A stretch of 64,000 nucleotides of DNA from Histomonas meleagridis (taxonomy: Eukaryota > Parabasalia > Tritrichomonadida > Dientamoebidae), in contig WSYJ01000113.1 in NCBI GenBank assembly GCA_020186115.1, forward strand, positions 1 through 64,000. Direction: 5' to 3'. Below are positions 18,943 through 28,899 of this stretch, one piece after another. A program made the position numbers and the translations under genes. Under the pieces are notes generated by a model that worked only from the letters and a program-made list of their open reading frames with translations, searched no databases and had not been told where the DNA came from. Every line of letters starts with the position of its first letter. The stretch's first letter is position 1.

Positions 18943-20211
18943 TAGGGTGGTGAAAAAGTCCTTGCGCGTCAACTTTTCATGTCAATATAGACTCTTTCAT
19001 TATAGTAAAATATATTGTTTTAAAATTTAGGGAATACGCTTCATATTGATGTATTAGAAGACGAACATTATCGTTCACACAGTTTGATACATTTATTTTT
19101 TGTTTAGTTGTACGTTAGAGATGTACGTTCGTACAATAAATGGATGAATTACAAATCGAAATTCGTTCAGTAATCCACTTTTTATGGATGAAAGGCTACC
19201 AAAATCGAACCACATATCAAGAAATCTACAATGTATATGGAAGCAATGCCATTTCTCTCCGTTCAATACAGGATCGAACGCAGAAGATGAAAGAAGGTGT
19301 TCATACAATTTTTAATCGTATCCGAACTGGGAGACCAAAAAAATTAGAGTTAATTCCCAAAATTAGGAAATACCTTGAAGGAAACCCCTATGCAAGCACA
19401 AGAAAAATTGCAAAACACTTAAATGTCGACAAAAATCTGTTAAATTCATTTTGATTTATGAATTAAACATGCAGCATGTTAATTTTAAATGGATACCTCA
19501 TATCTTATCCGCACAAAACAAAAAAACACGGAAAGAAATGGCCACTAAACTTTTTGAATTTCTTTCAAATGCAGACGGGAACAAGCTAAGAAAGGTACTC
19601 ACACAAGATGAAAGTTGGATTTATTTTTCAAATCCAAGGAATTCAATGTGGATTCACGAAGAATAACAGGTTCCAGAAAGAGTTTAAAGGAAAATTGATT
19701 CAAAAACAGTCATGATCTCGGTGATTTGGTCAATTACGGGCATAAAGTCAATCACAATGCTTGGAAAAGCTCAGAAATTTAACCGTGTTTTTTTAGTGAA
19801 ACAGTTCTATCAGATTTATCAAAAAAGATTTCAACTAAAGGTTACTTCTTGCACATGGACAATGCTCGACCACATTTAGTCCCAAACAAACTAAAAGAAT
19901 TAGGCATTTAAAGACTTGAGCACCCACCTTACTTACCCGATATTGCACCATCGGACTTCTTTCTATTCGGGTATATCAAAAATCAACTTCAGGGATATGA
20001 ATTTGAAGATGAAAAACTTTTTGAGAAAGTATCCGAAATACTCTATGCAATACCAAAAACAACCCTAGAAAATGTTTACAATGAATGGATGGAGGGTCTT
20101 TTCAGGGTAATAGAGGCCAATGGTAACTACATCTAAATAAATGATAATTTAAAAATTTACTTGAAATTTGAGAGAAAAAAAGTCCGACGCAAGGACTTTT
20201 TCACCACCCTA
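18943..20211 (+). mobile_element. Mariner element 2 (1.27 kb, TIRs and TA duplication)
   Basis: Inverted repeats at 18943-18966 and 20188-20211 are identical over 24 bases, starting TAGGGTGGTGAAAAAGTCC. The element is flanked by TA at 18941-18942 and 20212-20213. The single gene inside is a mariner transposase on the plus strand. The better-preserved ends suggest a younger insertion than mariner element 1. Confidence 0.92.
19140..20136 (+). pseudogene. Mariner transposase with stops and frameshifts
   Basis: The frame starts MDELQIEIRSVIHFLWMKG and includes the helix-turn-helix region, a GRPKK motif resembling the GRPR linker, and a second HTH (ASTRKIAKHLNVDKNLL). It shifts frame near 19450 and continues with QDESWIYF (first Asp). 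There are stops near 19665 and 19687, HMDNARPHL (second Asp) and a stop near 19911. It then ends with HPPYLPDIAPSDFFLFG (third Asp retained) and EANGNYI-stop at 20136. All three catalytic aspartates are present, unlike mariner 1, but the frame breaks make this copy non-autonomous. Confidence 0.9.
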
Positions 20212-20828
20212 TATATTATTTCATTACTGGTTATATTTTTGGGTTTCTTTTTGTTTTTGTTTTATAAGTTTAATGATTTCATTATATTTTTTGTTTGCAT
20301 TTTCAGCAAATGTTTTTATTCTTTCCTTTTTTTCCATCTTTGATTATAGTTTTGAAATCATTTGAATATTTTTTAATTTTTTGTTGAAAATTTTCTTAAT
20401 TTTCCTATTTAGCTTTTTGCTTAGATATTTCATGCAATATGAATTTTTTCGTTTTGATGAAATTTCATATCATATCTTTTGATTTCTTCTGTTATTTTTG
20501 TTAAGTTTGCTAATCTTTGGAATATTTCATAAGAACTTTCGGCGTTTAACACAAATTCTTTTCAAAATTCTTCAACATAATATATTATGCATTATTTATT
20601 TCAAGTGTTACTAACATATATTCAATGCGTTGATAAAATATTTCATATTTAATTGTGGCAAATATTTGAACAAAGTTTGGAAACTTTAGAAACACTTCCT
20701 GTATATGTTGTCACATCCCACATGAAAGAGCTGTTTTTAGACACTTTAAAACTGAGTTTTAATGTATTTTTAATGAAACAAAACAGAAATTTTAATTTCT
20801 TCCAAATAAAAAAATGTTATGATTTTAT
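20212..20828 (-). pseudogene. Degenerate coiled-coil remnant
   Basis: Minus-strand fragments in changing frames contain Lys/Glu/Asn-rich pieces such as FVLNAESSYEIFQRLANLTK. Two overlapping plus-strand frames at 20161-20365 look like shadows of this AT-rich sequence. I cannot assign a family; it may belong with the fragment at 18660-18899. Confidence 0.25.
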
Positions 20829-22241
20829 TTATTCAACAAACAAAGATGAAAGCTTTTCTTCAACATCTGATGCAATTTCATCGAATTGTTCCTTACTGAT
20901 TTTTTCCCAGTTTCCAGCCTCAAATGAATTTCTAAAAATTTCAATGCATTCATTCACATTTTGATTTTCCATTAGCTCATTTAACAAACTTTCTGCTTCA
21001 TTTAATTGAGTGATTCTTATAATTGTTTTTGTGAATGCATCGAATAATTCCAAACAATCAGTTTCTAAAGGTTCTGGTTCAACAGTAAATAATATATACC
21101 TAAATTCCTCTGAACTCATTAACATCGCGAATTCTTGATCTGTTACTTTAGAAGCAACGCAATATTCAATTTTAGACATTAAAGACCTTATGCGAAAAGT
21201 GACAAAATTAAAGCACCTGAAAAAATAAACGTAAACATTGGAGTTGATGAAACTTCTTGGATCATATGAAGCAATTATAAATGCACCAGAACCTATGATA
21301 TAAGCTTGACGTCGAAACATTTCTGCATTTATTGACCATTCAAAAAAATTAGCTATAAGATTCCAAACATTATGTTCTATCATATGTTGGATATAATCTG
21401 GAAATTGTTTTGCCATAATTTGAACAAATTTTGAAACAATGCGACACTGATTTTGATGGGCGATAACCCCAATAGAATTAAAATAAGAAATTATATCAAA
21501 ATCAATAAGGATATTTACAAACTGTGGATTATACAAAGGAAGCCAACAAATGGCGTTAAGAATTGCTGTTTCACCATCAATTTGAAGAAATGTCATAATT
21601 CCTCTTAGAATAGAGTATAAGCGAATGACAATATCGCATTCATTTGGATCATTAATTGGAAAGTGCACAAGCGCAATGGCAACACATGAAAGAAGCTCGT
21701 AATCAAAAGAAACAATTGACTCCTTTTGATTAGATTTTGGAGTAATGACTTCAATTATTTTTTGAATAACACCTGTTTGAATAATTTTATTACGATACTC
21801 TGGACCACACAGTATGTAACTACTTATTCCATTTAACCATGTTGAATCTTGGAAATTTGTTATCATATCATTAAATATACCACTTTCAAAAAACATTTGA
21901 TGGTATTGAGGAAAACAAAACATATATGAGATAAGTTCTTGTGCATATTTTTTTAATTGTGCTGATTGATGATAGAAATTAATAATTTTTTCAACATCTT
22001 TTGACTCAAAAGGAATTTCAATATCAAGGATTAAATCAGTCAGTGTTTTCAAGGCATTGATGGTTGCGTCAATTTTGGCATTCAATGAATGTAAAACACC
22101 TAAATAACGTTTTGATTTTTTTCTTTTAGCTTTTTTTATTTTATCTTCATCATCAAATTGACTATCTAATTCCTCTTCCAATCCAAAGTGATGGCCAAAT
22201 TGGAAATAAGCATGACGTTTTGGCAATTTTTTATAGTTCAT
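20829..22241 (-). CDS. Armadillo-like helical repeat protein
   Basis: The 470-residue protein starts MNYKKLPKRHAYFQFG. A basic/acidic N-terminal segment (EEELDSQFDDEDKIKKAKRKKSKR) is followed by alpha-helical hydrophobic repeats resembling armadillo/importin-alpha-type folds, for example IINFYHQSAQLKKYAQELIS, SSYILCGPEYRNKIIQTGV and ILNAICWLPLYNP. Trichomonads have many divergent ARM-like proteins of about this size. The Lys/Arg-rich N-terminus is reminiscent of an importin-beta-binding segment, but the repeats are too divergent for me to call importin alpha. The stop codon is followed by ATAAA, overlapping TAAA. The frame is intact. Function unknown, probably a scaffold. Confidence 0.6.
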   Translation of the reverse strand: MNYKKLPKRHAYFQFGHHFGLEEELDSQFDDEDKIKKAKRKKSKRYLGVLHSLNAKIDATINALKTLTDLILDIEIPFESKDVEKIINFYHQSAQLKKYAQELISYMFCFPQYHQMFFESGIFNDMITNFQDSTWLNGISSYILCGPEYRNKIIQTGVIQKIIEVITPKSNQKESIVSFDYELLSCVAIALVHFPINDPNECDIVIRLYSILRGIMTFLQIDGETAILNAICWLPLYNPQFVNILIDFDIISYFNSIGVIAHQNQCRIVSKFVQIMAKQFPDYIQHMIEHNVWNLIANFFEWSINAEMFRRQAYIIGSGAFIIASYDPRSFINSNVYVYFFRCFNFVTFRIRSLMSKIEYCVASKVTDQEFAMLMSSEEFRYILFTVEPEPLETDCLELFDAFTKTIIRITQLNEAESLLNELMENQNVNECIEIFRNSFEAGNWEKISKEQFDEIASDVEEKLSSLFVE

Positions 22242-22711
22242 TAGCTGATCATGACGATTAAAACCGACATAAAATGTTTCAAATGTTTACAGTCATCACT
22301 TTTTCGTAATGCCGTTTTTAATTTAAGATTGTCAAAAGAAAGAAGTCCATAGCTTGAACTAAGTCCAATTCACCTTTTTTATATCTCAATATTGTCCATC
22401 AGATTTTCCTTGATAATTGTGGGGTAATTAGTACATGGTATAATTCATGCACATGTAGCTAACAAAAAGTATGGGTTGTGTCGGTATATGAACCAATCGA
22501 TTAGCAATAACAATTGTGGTGTCACCACTCATTGTTTTCACAACATCGAAATACGTTCCTTTGCATTTTGCTTTAAATACTTATAAGTTCATTTGGCAAT
22601 TCGTATGAAAGATTATTAATTCATAAAGTAAAGATCATATTAAAATTATAACAAATACTATTTTTTAGTTAATATTAATTTTTATGAATGCTTAACAGCA
22701 AATAAACAGTT
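22242..22711. other. Intergenic, nothing recognised
   Basis: AT-rich sequence between the armadillo-like gene and ankyrin fragment D. No supported frame or structure. Confidence 0.45.
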
Positions 22712-23420
22712 TTAATATTTTATAAACCCCATTATCTCTTCATCCAAGAAAGGGTTGGTTTGACATTCAACAAATTCGACAACTTTGGCATTAATATCAA
22801 TTCCTTTTTGTTCAAGAAGTAATTTGACTATTTCTGTATGACTATTTTCAGATGCTAAAATAAATGCTGTATCAAATAATTTAAATAATTTCCAAATATT
22901 ATTTTGAAATATAAAATTATTAAAATAAATATTAAATAAAACAAATAAATATCTTTAGCATTAATATCAATTCCTTCTTGTTCAAGAAGTAATTTTGCTA
23001 TTTCATTATAACCTTCATCAGATGCATATATAAGTGCTGTTCTAAATAATTTAAATAATTTCCAAATATTATTTTGAAATAAGAAATTATTAAAATAAAT
23101 TCGAAATAAAACAAATAAATATCTTTAACATTAATATCAATTCCTTTTTGTTCAAGAAGTAATTTATCTATTTCTGTATTACCATTTTTAGATGCTTTCA
23201 TAAGTGCTGTATTAAACAATTTAGACAATTTTCTAATAATATTGTGAAATTGCTGTTTCATAAACATCTTCAAATGTCGAGTGCTTTGCTTCACATAATT
23301 GAATGATTTCTTCATTTCCACCCACAATAGCACACCATTGTAATTTGTTATATCAGAGCCATTCATAAATAAAAACTTAAAACTTTAACAGCTGGAAAAA
23401 AATGCAGCTTAACCAATTGA
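22712..23420 (-). pseudogene. Truncated DUF3447 ankyrin locus D with three ankyrin units
   Basis: The 5' side keeps only broken pieces of the DUF3447 core in different frames (a FMNG piece, then VGGNEEIIQLCEAKHSTFEDVYETAI). It joins abruptly to a spacer and three units in the order TALMKASKNGNTEIDKLLLEQ, TALIYASDEGYNEIAKLLLEQ and TAFILASENSHTEIVKLLLEQ. The units are spaced 170 bp apart and their ankyrin halves have no stops. The third unit runs without a spacer into a unique tail (VVEFVECQTNPFLDEEIMGF) ending TAA near 22712. Lack of a usable N-terminus makes it a partial gene. Confidence 0.7.
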
Positions 23421-23669
23421 TGAAATATTAATATCACTGACTCTTTTGAGATAAAAATTCAAGTATACTCATAATAAAATTAAATGAGTGTGAATTATTT
23501 ATATCAAATAATAAGATTTTCTTTTGTCAAATTAAATAATAATTCTTAATAAAATGGCAGACACTTTTATTTTCTCTTTCTAAAGATTTTGTTGAATTAT
23601 TTTCATGAATTTTGCATTGTGATGTGATAGAATTTATTATTAAACGGCATCCCATTGAAATTCAAAATT
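23421..23669. other. Intergenic upstream of the GNAT-methyltransferase gene
   Basis: AT-rich sequence. A few more degenerate ankyrin-core codons may continue from locus D. Otherwise nothing was recognised. Confidence 0.4.
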
Positions 23670-23684
23670 TTCATTTCGAGAATG
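23670..23684 (+). promoter_or_regulatory. Initiator-like TCATTT just before ATG
   Basis: TTCATTTCGAGAATG places a TCATTT element, matching the trichomonad Inr TCA+1YW, directly ahead of the ATG at 23682. It favours this start over the TTG at 23655. Confidence 0.5.
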
Positions 23685-25412
23685 TGCCAAAAAAATAATG
23701 TGCACATTTGCAGTATAGAGCAATTGGGACCTGAAGCTGAACCAATTTTTATTGAAAAGGCAACAAATTTGGATCCAAGTGGGACTCATAAATTCATATC
23801 AGAATTAAAACCAGAATCATGTTTTGCAGCATTTCTGGCATACGGTGAAACAGGCGAACCCATTGGTGGCATATGTTCACAAGTATGTACAGGGCCATTT
23901 CCTTATACACCAACATTTCTTAAGTTTGGTTCATTGTGGGGTCTTTGGGGACCAATTGACGTCCTTGAGAAGCTTATTATGCATTCTGTTTGTTATCTCC
24001 GTTCACTTAGTGTAATCAAAGTTCTTGTTTATTCATATTTTCCCGAACATTTCCAATTATTACGAAATCTCAATTTTACTCATAGTAATGCATTAGCATG
24101 TGATCTTTCTACTGTAGATACGGATACACTTCCTGACGTTCCTGGTGTTATATTTAAGCGAGTTGGACCCGAATATGATGAAACACGAGTTGAACATTGG
24201 AAACGACTTTGGACAGACAATGGCGTCAACACATTTAAACCCGACTACCGCGACATTACATTAAATCTTGTTCATGAGGCACGCGAGAAATATCATTATC
24301 AAACAATCGCCGCATTTAAGGATGGGAAACTTGTTGCATCTGCAAGCGCGAACTTATTCTTTGGCGTTGAACCATGTTCAGGTGTTGGCGGTGGATGGGC
24401 GATCTTTGTATTACCCGAACATCGACGACATGGCATTGGTACACGTATTGCGATTGAAATCCAACGCTATTTCAAAGAAATCGGGTGCAAAAGTATTCGT
24501 CTTGTGTATGCATCTGAAGAAGGTCGTCGTATCTATGTACGAAGGGGCTTTAAGCAATGTGAATTTTTATGTCTTGACAATAAGTTCATTCGCGAATATC
24601 ATTCACCATTTATCTCGAATGTTAAAGTTACGAATAACATATTTGAATATGCAATCCCATATCAATTAAAAGCGTTAGGAATTACTGATATTAAAAGTCA
24701 ATTTACGGGTGAAAAATTCCAAAAATATTCAAATCAAATGGGAAAAGGATTTAATATTAATGAATTAAAGGGAAATAACAAAATCGCCGCAAAATATGAT
24801 CAACTTTCAGAACTATGGGAAGACGGAGTAACATATCTTCGATATGAATATGTATTTGATTGGGTTATAAAGTTATCTAAATTATATGAAATTAATAATA
24901 ATAACAATGTAATACTTGACGTATGTTGTGGAATAGGTTTAATAGGCCAAACCTTAAGAATGCTTGGATTTAATGGTATGTTAATTGGTTGCGACATATC
25001 GGAAAAAATGTTAGAAAAGGCTTTGATTAGAAACTGTTATAATGATCTTTTTGTTCAAGATGTAGATAAAGGAATAAATGTATTTGAAGATTCAATTGAC
25101 ATAATTATCATTACTGGCGCATTGGAATTATTGAACATTGAGAACGTAATTAAATGTTGCAAGAAAATATTAAAAAATAATGGGAAACTTTGGGCATCGT
25201 TCCAATGGGATAATGGAAAGATAAGCCCGACACAACATCAGGGAACAGTTTGCTTGACAGAGGATAAAACTAAGGAAGTGCTGGAGAATAACGGATTCGT
25301 TGTGTTGAGCATGGAAAAATGTGAAAACGCGTTCTTAACTCCAAATATGTCAAATGATGGAGTGAAATTAGTGCCCGTTCCATACTTATTCGTGTGCGCT
25401 GAAATGAAATAA
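23682..25412 (+). CDS. GNAT acetyltransferase-SAM methyltransferase fusion
   Basis: From the ATG behind the initiator-like element the protein has 576 residues. The first about 320 residues look like one or two GNAT folds. Clearest is motif A in the second half, FVLPEHRRHGIGTRIAIEIQ, with the R-x-x-G-x-G acetyl-CoA loop (RRHGIG), then a GCKSIRLVYASEEGRRIYVRRGF strand-helix typical of GNATs. The last about 200 residues are a class I methyltransferase: ILDVCCGIGLIGQ (SAM-binding motif I) and IGCDIS (motif II acidic position). The substrate is unknown. The pairing suggests two modifications of one small molecule or peptide, but that is inference. The frame is intact. GC is visibly higher in the GNAT half than in the methyltransferase half, which may reflect separate origins. 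Confidence 0.82.
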   Translation: MCQKNNVHICSIEQLGPEAEPIFIEKATNLDPSGTHKFISELKPESCFAAFLAYGETGEPIGGICSQVCTGPFPYTPTFLKFGSLWGLWGPIDVLEKLIMHSVCYLRSLSVIKVLVYSYFPEHFQLLRNLNFTHSNALACDLSTVDTDTLPDVPGVIFKRVGPEYDETRVEHWKRLWTDNGVNTFKPDYRDITLNLVHEAREKYHYQTIAAFKDGKLVASASANLFFGVEPCSGVGGGWAIFVLPEHRRHGIGTRIAIEIQRYFKEIGCKSIRLVYASEEGRRIYVRRGFKQCEFLCLDNKFIREYHSPFISNVKVTNNIFEYAIPYQLKALGITDIKSQFTGEKFQKYSNQMGKGFNINELKGNNKIAAKYDQLSELWEDGVTYLRYEYVFDWVIKLSKLYEINNNNNVILDVCCGIGLIGQTLRMLGFNGMLIGCDISEKMLEKALIRNCYNDLFVQDVDKGINVFEDSIDIIIITGALELLNIENVIKCCKKILKNNGKLWASFQWDNGKISPTQHQGTVCLTEDKTKEVLENNGFVVLSMEKCENAFLTPNMSNDGVKLVPVPYLFVCAEMK

Positions 25413-25518
25413 TTTGGTGAGATATGATAATACTTTGGAATTAGCTTTAGTAAATAAAAACAAATTGAGAAATTAAACAAAAACCATAAATTAATATATA
25501 AATGTGTTTCAATGTTTT

Positions 25519-25842
25519 GCATTGAGAAAGTTACAGAATGTTTTCCACCTAATGAAGAGAAACTTTACGTAAAGAAGTTAATAAGATTTTAAGATGTAGA
25601 AATAATTATACAGATGAAACGAAAATTTTCGATGATGATATCATATTGGATAATAGATATGATGAAGATGTACACGATTTAAATGATCTAAGTGAAAATG
25701 TACAGCAAATAATGAAACAAACCCAGAATTTAGATAACGAAGGACTCGAATTAGACAAAAGATGCAAAATGTATTGAAAGAAGTGTTGAAGAAAAATCAT
25801 AAAATGAAAAAAGAATACGACGAAAGTGATGAATCAGAGTGA
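25519..25842 (+). pseudogene. Small coiled-coil (SNARE-like?) gene in three frames
   Basis: An ATG at about 25519 opens MFCIEKVTECFPPNEEKL. A second frame continues LRKEVNKILRCRNNYTDETK, through VHDLNDLSENVQQIMKQTQN and LDNEGLELDK. A third frame completes KMQNVLKEVLKKNHKMKKEY and ends DESDESE-stop. The middle part has SNARE-like heptads. The frames follow each other closely, so this is either a gene with two 1-2 nt frameshifts or a pseudogene. No C-terminal membrane anchor is seen. Identification is tentative. Confidence 0.35.
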
Positions 25843-26241
25843 ATGAAATAGCAAACATATTAAGAAGAGAAACAAAAAGAACAACAAAAACATTTTCGTT
25901 TTGTTTGGAACATTCCATCCACACATTCCACTTAATGAATTTTTATTTAACAGAATAAAACTTAATGCATCAATTATTTAGCATCATTAGGCTTAATGAA
26001 TCAACACATAATTATTGTTTAATGGTTCAACATTGCTTTCACTTGTTTCCATCAAATTAAGAACGGTTTTTTAACTGTTTCAAGTTCAAACATAACTTTT
26101 TCAGATGATTTGTCTCAATATTCACTTTTTGAATGTGTCATGATCGTAGCGAAAACTACAAAAATTATAAAAACAATTTTTCATAAATTGGAACTTGAAA
26201 ATCTCTTTTATTAATTTTAGAGAATATTCTTAGAATTAGTA
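25843..26241. other. Intergenic, nothing recognised
   Basis: AT-rich sequence between the small three-frame gene and the end of ankyrin locus C. No supported feature. Confidence 0.45.
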
Positions 26242-27436
26242 TCAATCCCCATTTGCTTCATGAAGCAAATTAACAATTTCCGTATTACCTTTTTCAGATG
26301 CTAAGTTAAGTGCAGTTTTAAGAGTTTTTAACGATTTCCAAAAATAATTTTGAAATATCATAATAATAAAATATTTATTATTTTTAGCATTAACTTCAAT
26401 TTCTTTTTGCTCAAGAAGTAATTTAACTAATTCTGTTCGACCATAGAAAGATGCTATCATAAGTGCTGTTTCAAATAATTTAAATAATTTCCTAATATTA
26501 TTTTGAAATAATAAATTATTAAAATAAATATCAAATAAAACAAATAAATATCTTTAGCATTAATTTCAATTCCTTCATGTTCAAGAAGTAATTTAACTAT
26601 TTCTTGGTTTTTACTATTCGAAACCATCATAAGTACTGTTCGAAATAATTTAAATAATTTCCAAATATTATTTCAAAATATGAAATTATTAAAATATATA
26701 TTAAATAAAATAAATAAATACTTTTAGCATTAATATCAATTCCTTTTTGTTCAAGAAGTAATTTAACTACTTCTATATTATTACTTACAGAAGCATACAT
26801 AAGTGCTGTGTTAAAAATTTTATATTATTTCCAAATATTTTAAAAAAATTTGAAATTATTAATATAAATTTTATACAAAGCAAAAAAATATTTTTATAAT
26901 TAATATCAACCCCTTTTTCTAGAAGTAATTTAACTATTTCTACGTGCCCATATTTAGCAGCATAAATAAATGCTGTATCAAATAATTTAAATAATTTCCA
27001 AATATTATTTCGAAATCCAAAATTATTAAAATAAATCATAAATAAAACAAATAAATAATATTTTTAGCATTAATATCAATTCCTTCTTGTTCAAGAAGTA
27101 ATTTAACTATTTCTGTATAACCTTTCTCAGAAGCACACATAAGTGCTGTTTCAAATGTTTGAAATAATTTCCAAATTTTTCATTAATATTAATTCCTTTT
27201 TGTTGAAGAAGTATTTTAACTATTTCTGTATATCCATTTTGAGATGCGATTTTAAGTGCTTTTTCAAATATTTTTAATGATTTCTATATATTTTTTTAAA
27301 ATAGGAAATTTTATAAACAAATTTTATTTTTATTATTAATATCTAATCCTTCTTGTTCAAGAAGTAATTTAACTATTTCTGTATTACCTTTTTCAGTTGC
27401 AATAGTAAGTGCTGTTTTAATTAATTTAAATAATTA
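26242..27436 (-). repeat. Array of 8 ankyrin units with spacers (locus C)
   Basis: On the minus strand eight ankyrin units follow the locus C reading frame, with unit-to-unit distances of about 152, 113, 173, 167, 170, 170 and 153 bp. All eight ankyrin halves are open, for example TAFIYAAKYGHVEIVKLLLE and TALMYASVSNNIEVVKLLLE. Length changes fall in the spacers. The 113-bp interval has lost most of its spacer. The 153-bp interval is a multiple of three and reads through in frame (NNKYFIIMIFQNYFWKSLK) to the last unit. The last unit, TALNLASEKGNTEIVNLLHE, ends ANGD-stop at 26242. Confidence 0.85.
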
Positions 27437-28723
27437 TTAAAATTTTCCTTTAAAAATTAAATTACGAAAACAAATTTCATTTTCAATATTGATATCAATT
27501 CCTTTCTGTTCCAAAATATACTTAACAAGTTCAATATTCCCTGATTCAGAAGAATAATATAATATATCCGAAGGAATTTCATTATTTTGTAGGAAATGTT
27601 TCACAAGAAATATATTACCATTTCTTGCTGATTCAAGAATGATATCTTTATTAACTTTCATTCCTTCATTAAATAAAAATGATAATATATCATAGTTATG
27701 ATATTTAATGCATTTCAATCCTAATTCTTCCATATTATTAATTTCAGCAATTTTATTTTCATAGATATATCTAAAGACATCATTATTATGATATTCAATT
27801 GCTGTTTCATATGATCCTTCAAATGAAGGATTGGTTTGTTGGCATAAATGAATTATCTCTAAATTTCCTCCAGCAATTGCATACTTTAATGTGTTATTTA
27901 GCTTTGCTTCATTCAGTAACAAATATTTAAAACATTTAATCGAGCCAAAATATGCTGAATAATCAATTAATGCAACACCATATTTGTTCACAAATGAACA
28001 TCGTTCATATAATGATTTTGGTATATTTTGATTATAATCAAAGTTTGTTTGCGTTGATATTTCTTGAAGTTTTTCGACGTCATCATTTCGAATGATTTTC
28101 GCAATTTCATTTTCATTTATGCTTTCTTTAACATATTTCTTATGTAATTCCCAATCATTCTTTGATAGTTCTTTATAATTTTCATAAAATGTTATTTCAG
28201 GTGTATCAAGTCCTAAACAATTTAAGTCATAGCCCATTGATAGAAATTTATCAATTTCATCCATTTCTTTGGATGTCATATAATGTGCAAAATATTTCGT
28301 CTTAAAGTTTTTGATGATACTTTTATCAACTAAGTTTAGTTCAATCATTTTTTCTATTAAGTAATATGTTTCTTGTTGATATATTTTGCTTATATAATTA
28401 CTAAAGATTTCAATGATTTTATTGTTTTCATTAATTTCTTCTTCTTTTGTTTGAATGAGTTGCAAATACTTTAAATATAAATCAATGGGATTTTTATGTG
28501 AACATAACGCGAAGTATATTAATTTACTTGTAATTACATTAAATGAATATGTGTAATCGTTTGAATCAAATAATTTAATGGTCTGTTCAATAGATGTTTC
28601 GAGATTATCTTGTGTTAAATTAAACACAAGGTGATATAATATATTAAGCATCTCTGGATACGAAAGTTGTATGTTAGAATTAAATTTTTCATTTGAACAA
28701 TTTGGTTCTTGTTTTCCTTCCAT
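27437..28723 (-). CDS. DUF3447 ankyrin protein, locus C, uninterrupted 5' part
   Basis: The frame starts MEGKQEPNCSNEKFN (ATG at 28723) and runs 428 codons. An N-terminal helical region (about residues 1-150) precedes MTSKEMDEIDKFLSMGYDL, WELHKKYVKESINENEIAKIIRNDDVEKLQ, SLYERCSFVNKYGVALIDYSAYFGS, AIAGGNLEIIHLCQQ and ankyrin repeats ending LEQKGIDINIEN. It then reads a few codons into a spacer and stops. It is a close relative of locus B. An array of eight further ankyrin units lies immediately downstream in shifting frames. Whether these belong to the mature protein depends on spacer removal. The frame is intact, so at least this part is probably expressed. Role: presumably protein-protein binding. 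Confidence 0.85.
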   Translation of the reverse strand: MEGKQEPNCSNEKFNSNIQLSYPEMLNILYHLVFNLTQDNLETSIEQTIKLFDSNDYTYSFNVITSKLIYFALCSHKNPIDLYLKYLQLIQTKEEEINENNKIIEIFSNYISKIYQQETYYLIEKMIELNLVDKSIIKNFKTKYFAHYMTSKEMDEIDKFLSMGYDLNCLGLDTPEITFYENYKELSKNDWELHKKYVKESINENEIAKIIRNDDVEKLQEISTQTNFDYNQNIPKSLYERCSFVNKYGVALIDYSAYFGSIKCFKYLLLNEAKLNNTLKYAIAGGNLEIIHLCQQTNPSFEGSYETAIEYHNNDVFRYIYENKIAEINNMEELGLKCIKYHNYDILSFLFNEGMKVNKDIILESARNGNIFLVKHFLQNNEIPSDILYYSSESGNIELVKYILEQKGIDINIENEICFRNLIFKGKF

Positions 28724-28899
28724 GGAATTTGAATTTTAATTCATATCACATGTCATCTGGTCACCAACTTCAAAAGTGAAATCATTTGTGATCGATTTGA
28801 AAACTAGTTTCTCCAAAATTGAATAGTTTACATATTGAATTGAAATACGTAAAAGAAGATTTTTGATAGTTCGTACCGTCTTTTGTAATAATGATATCT

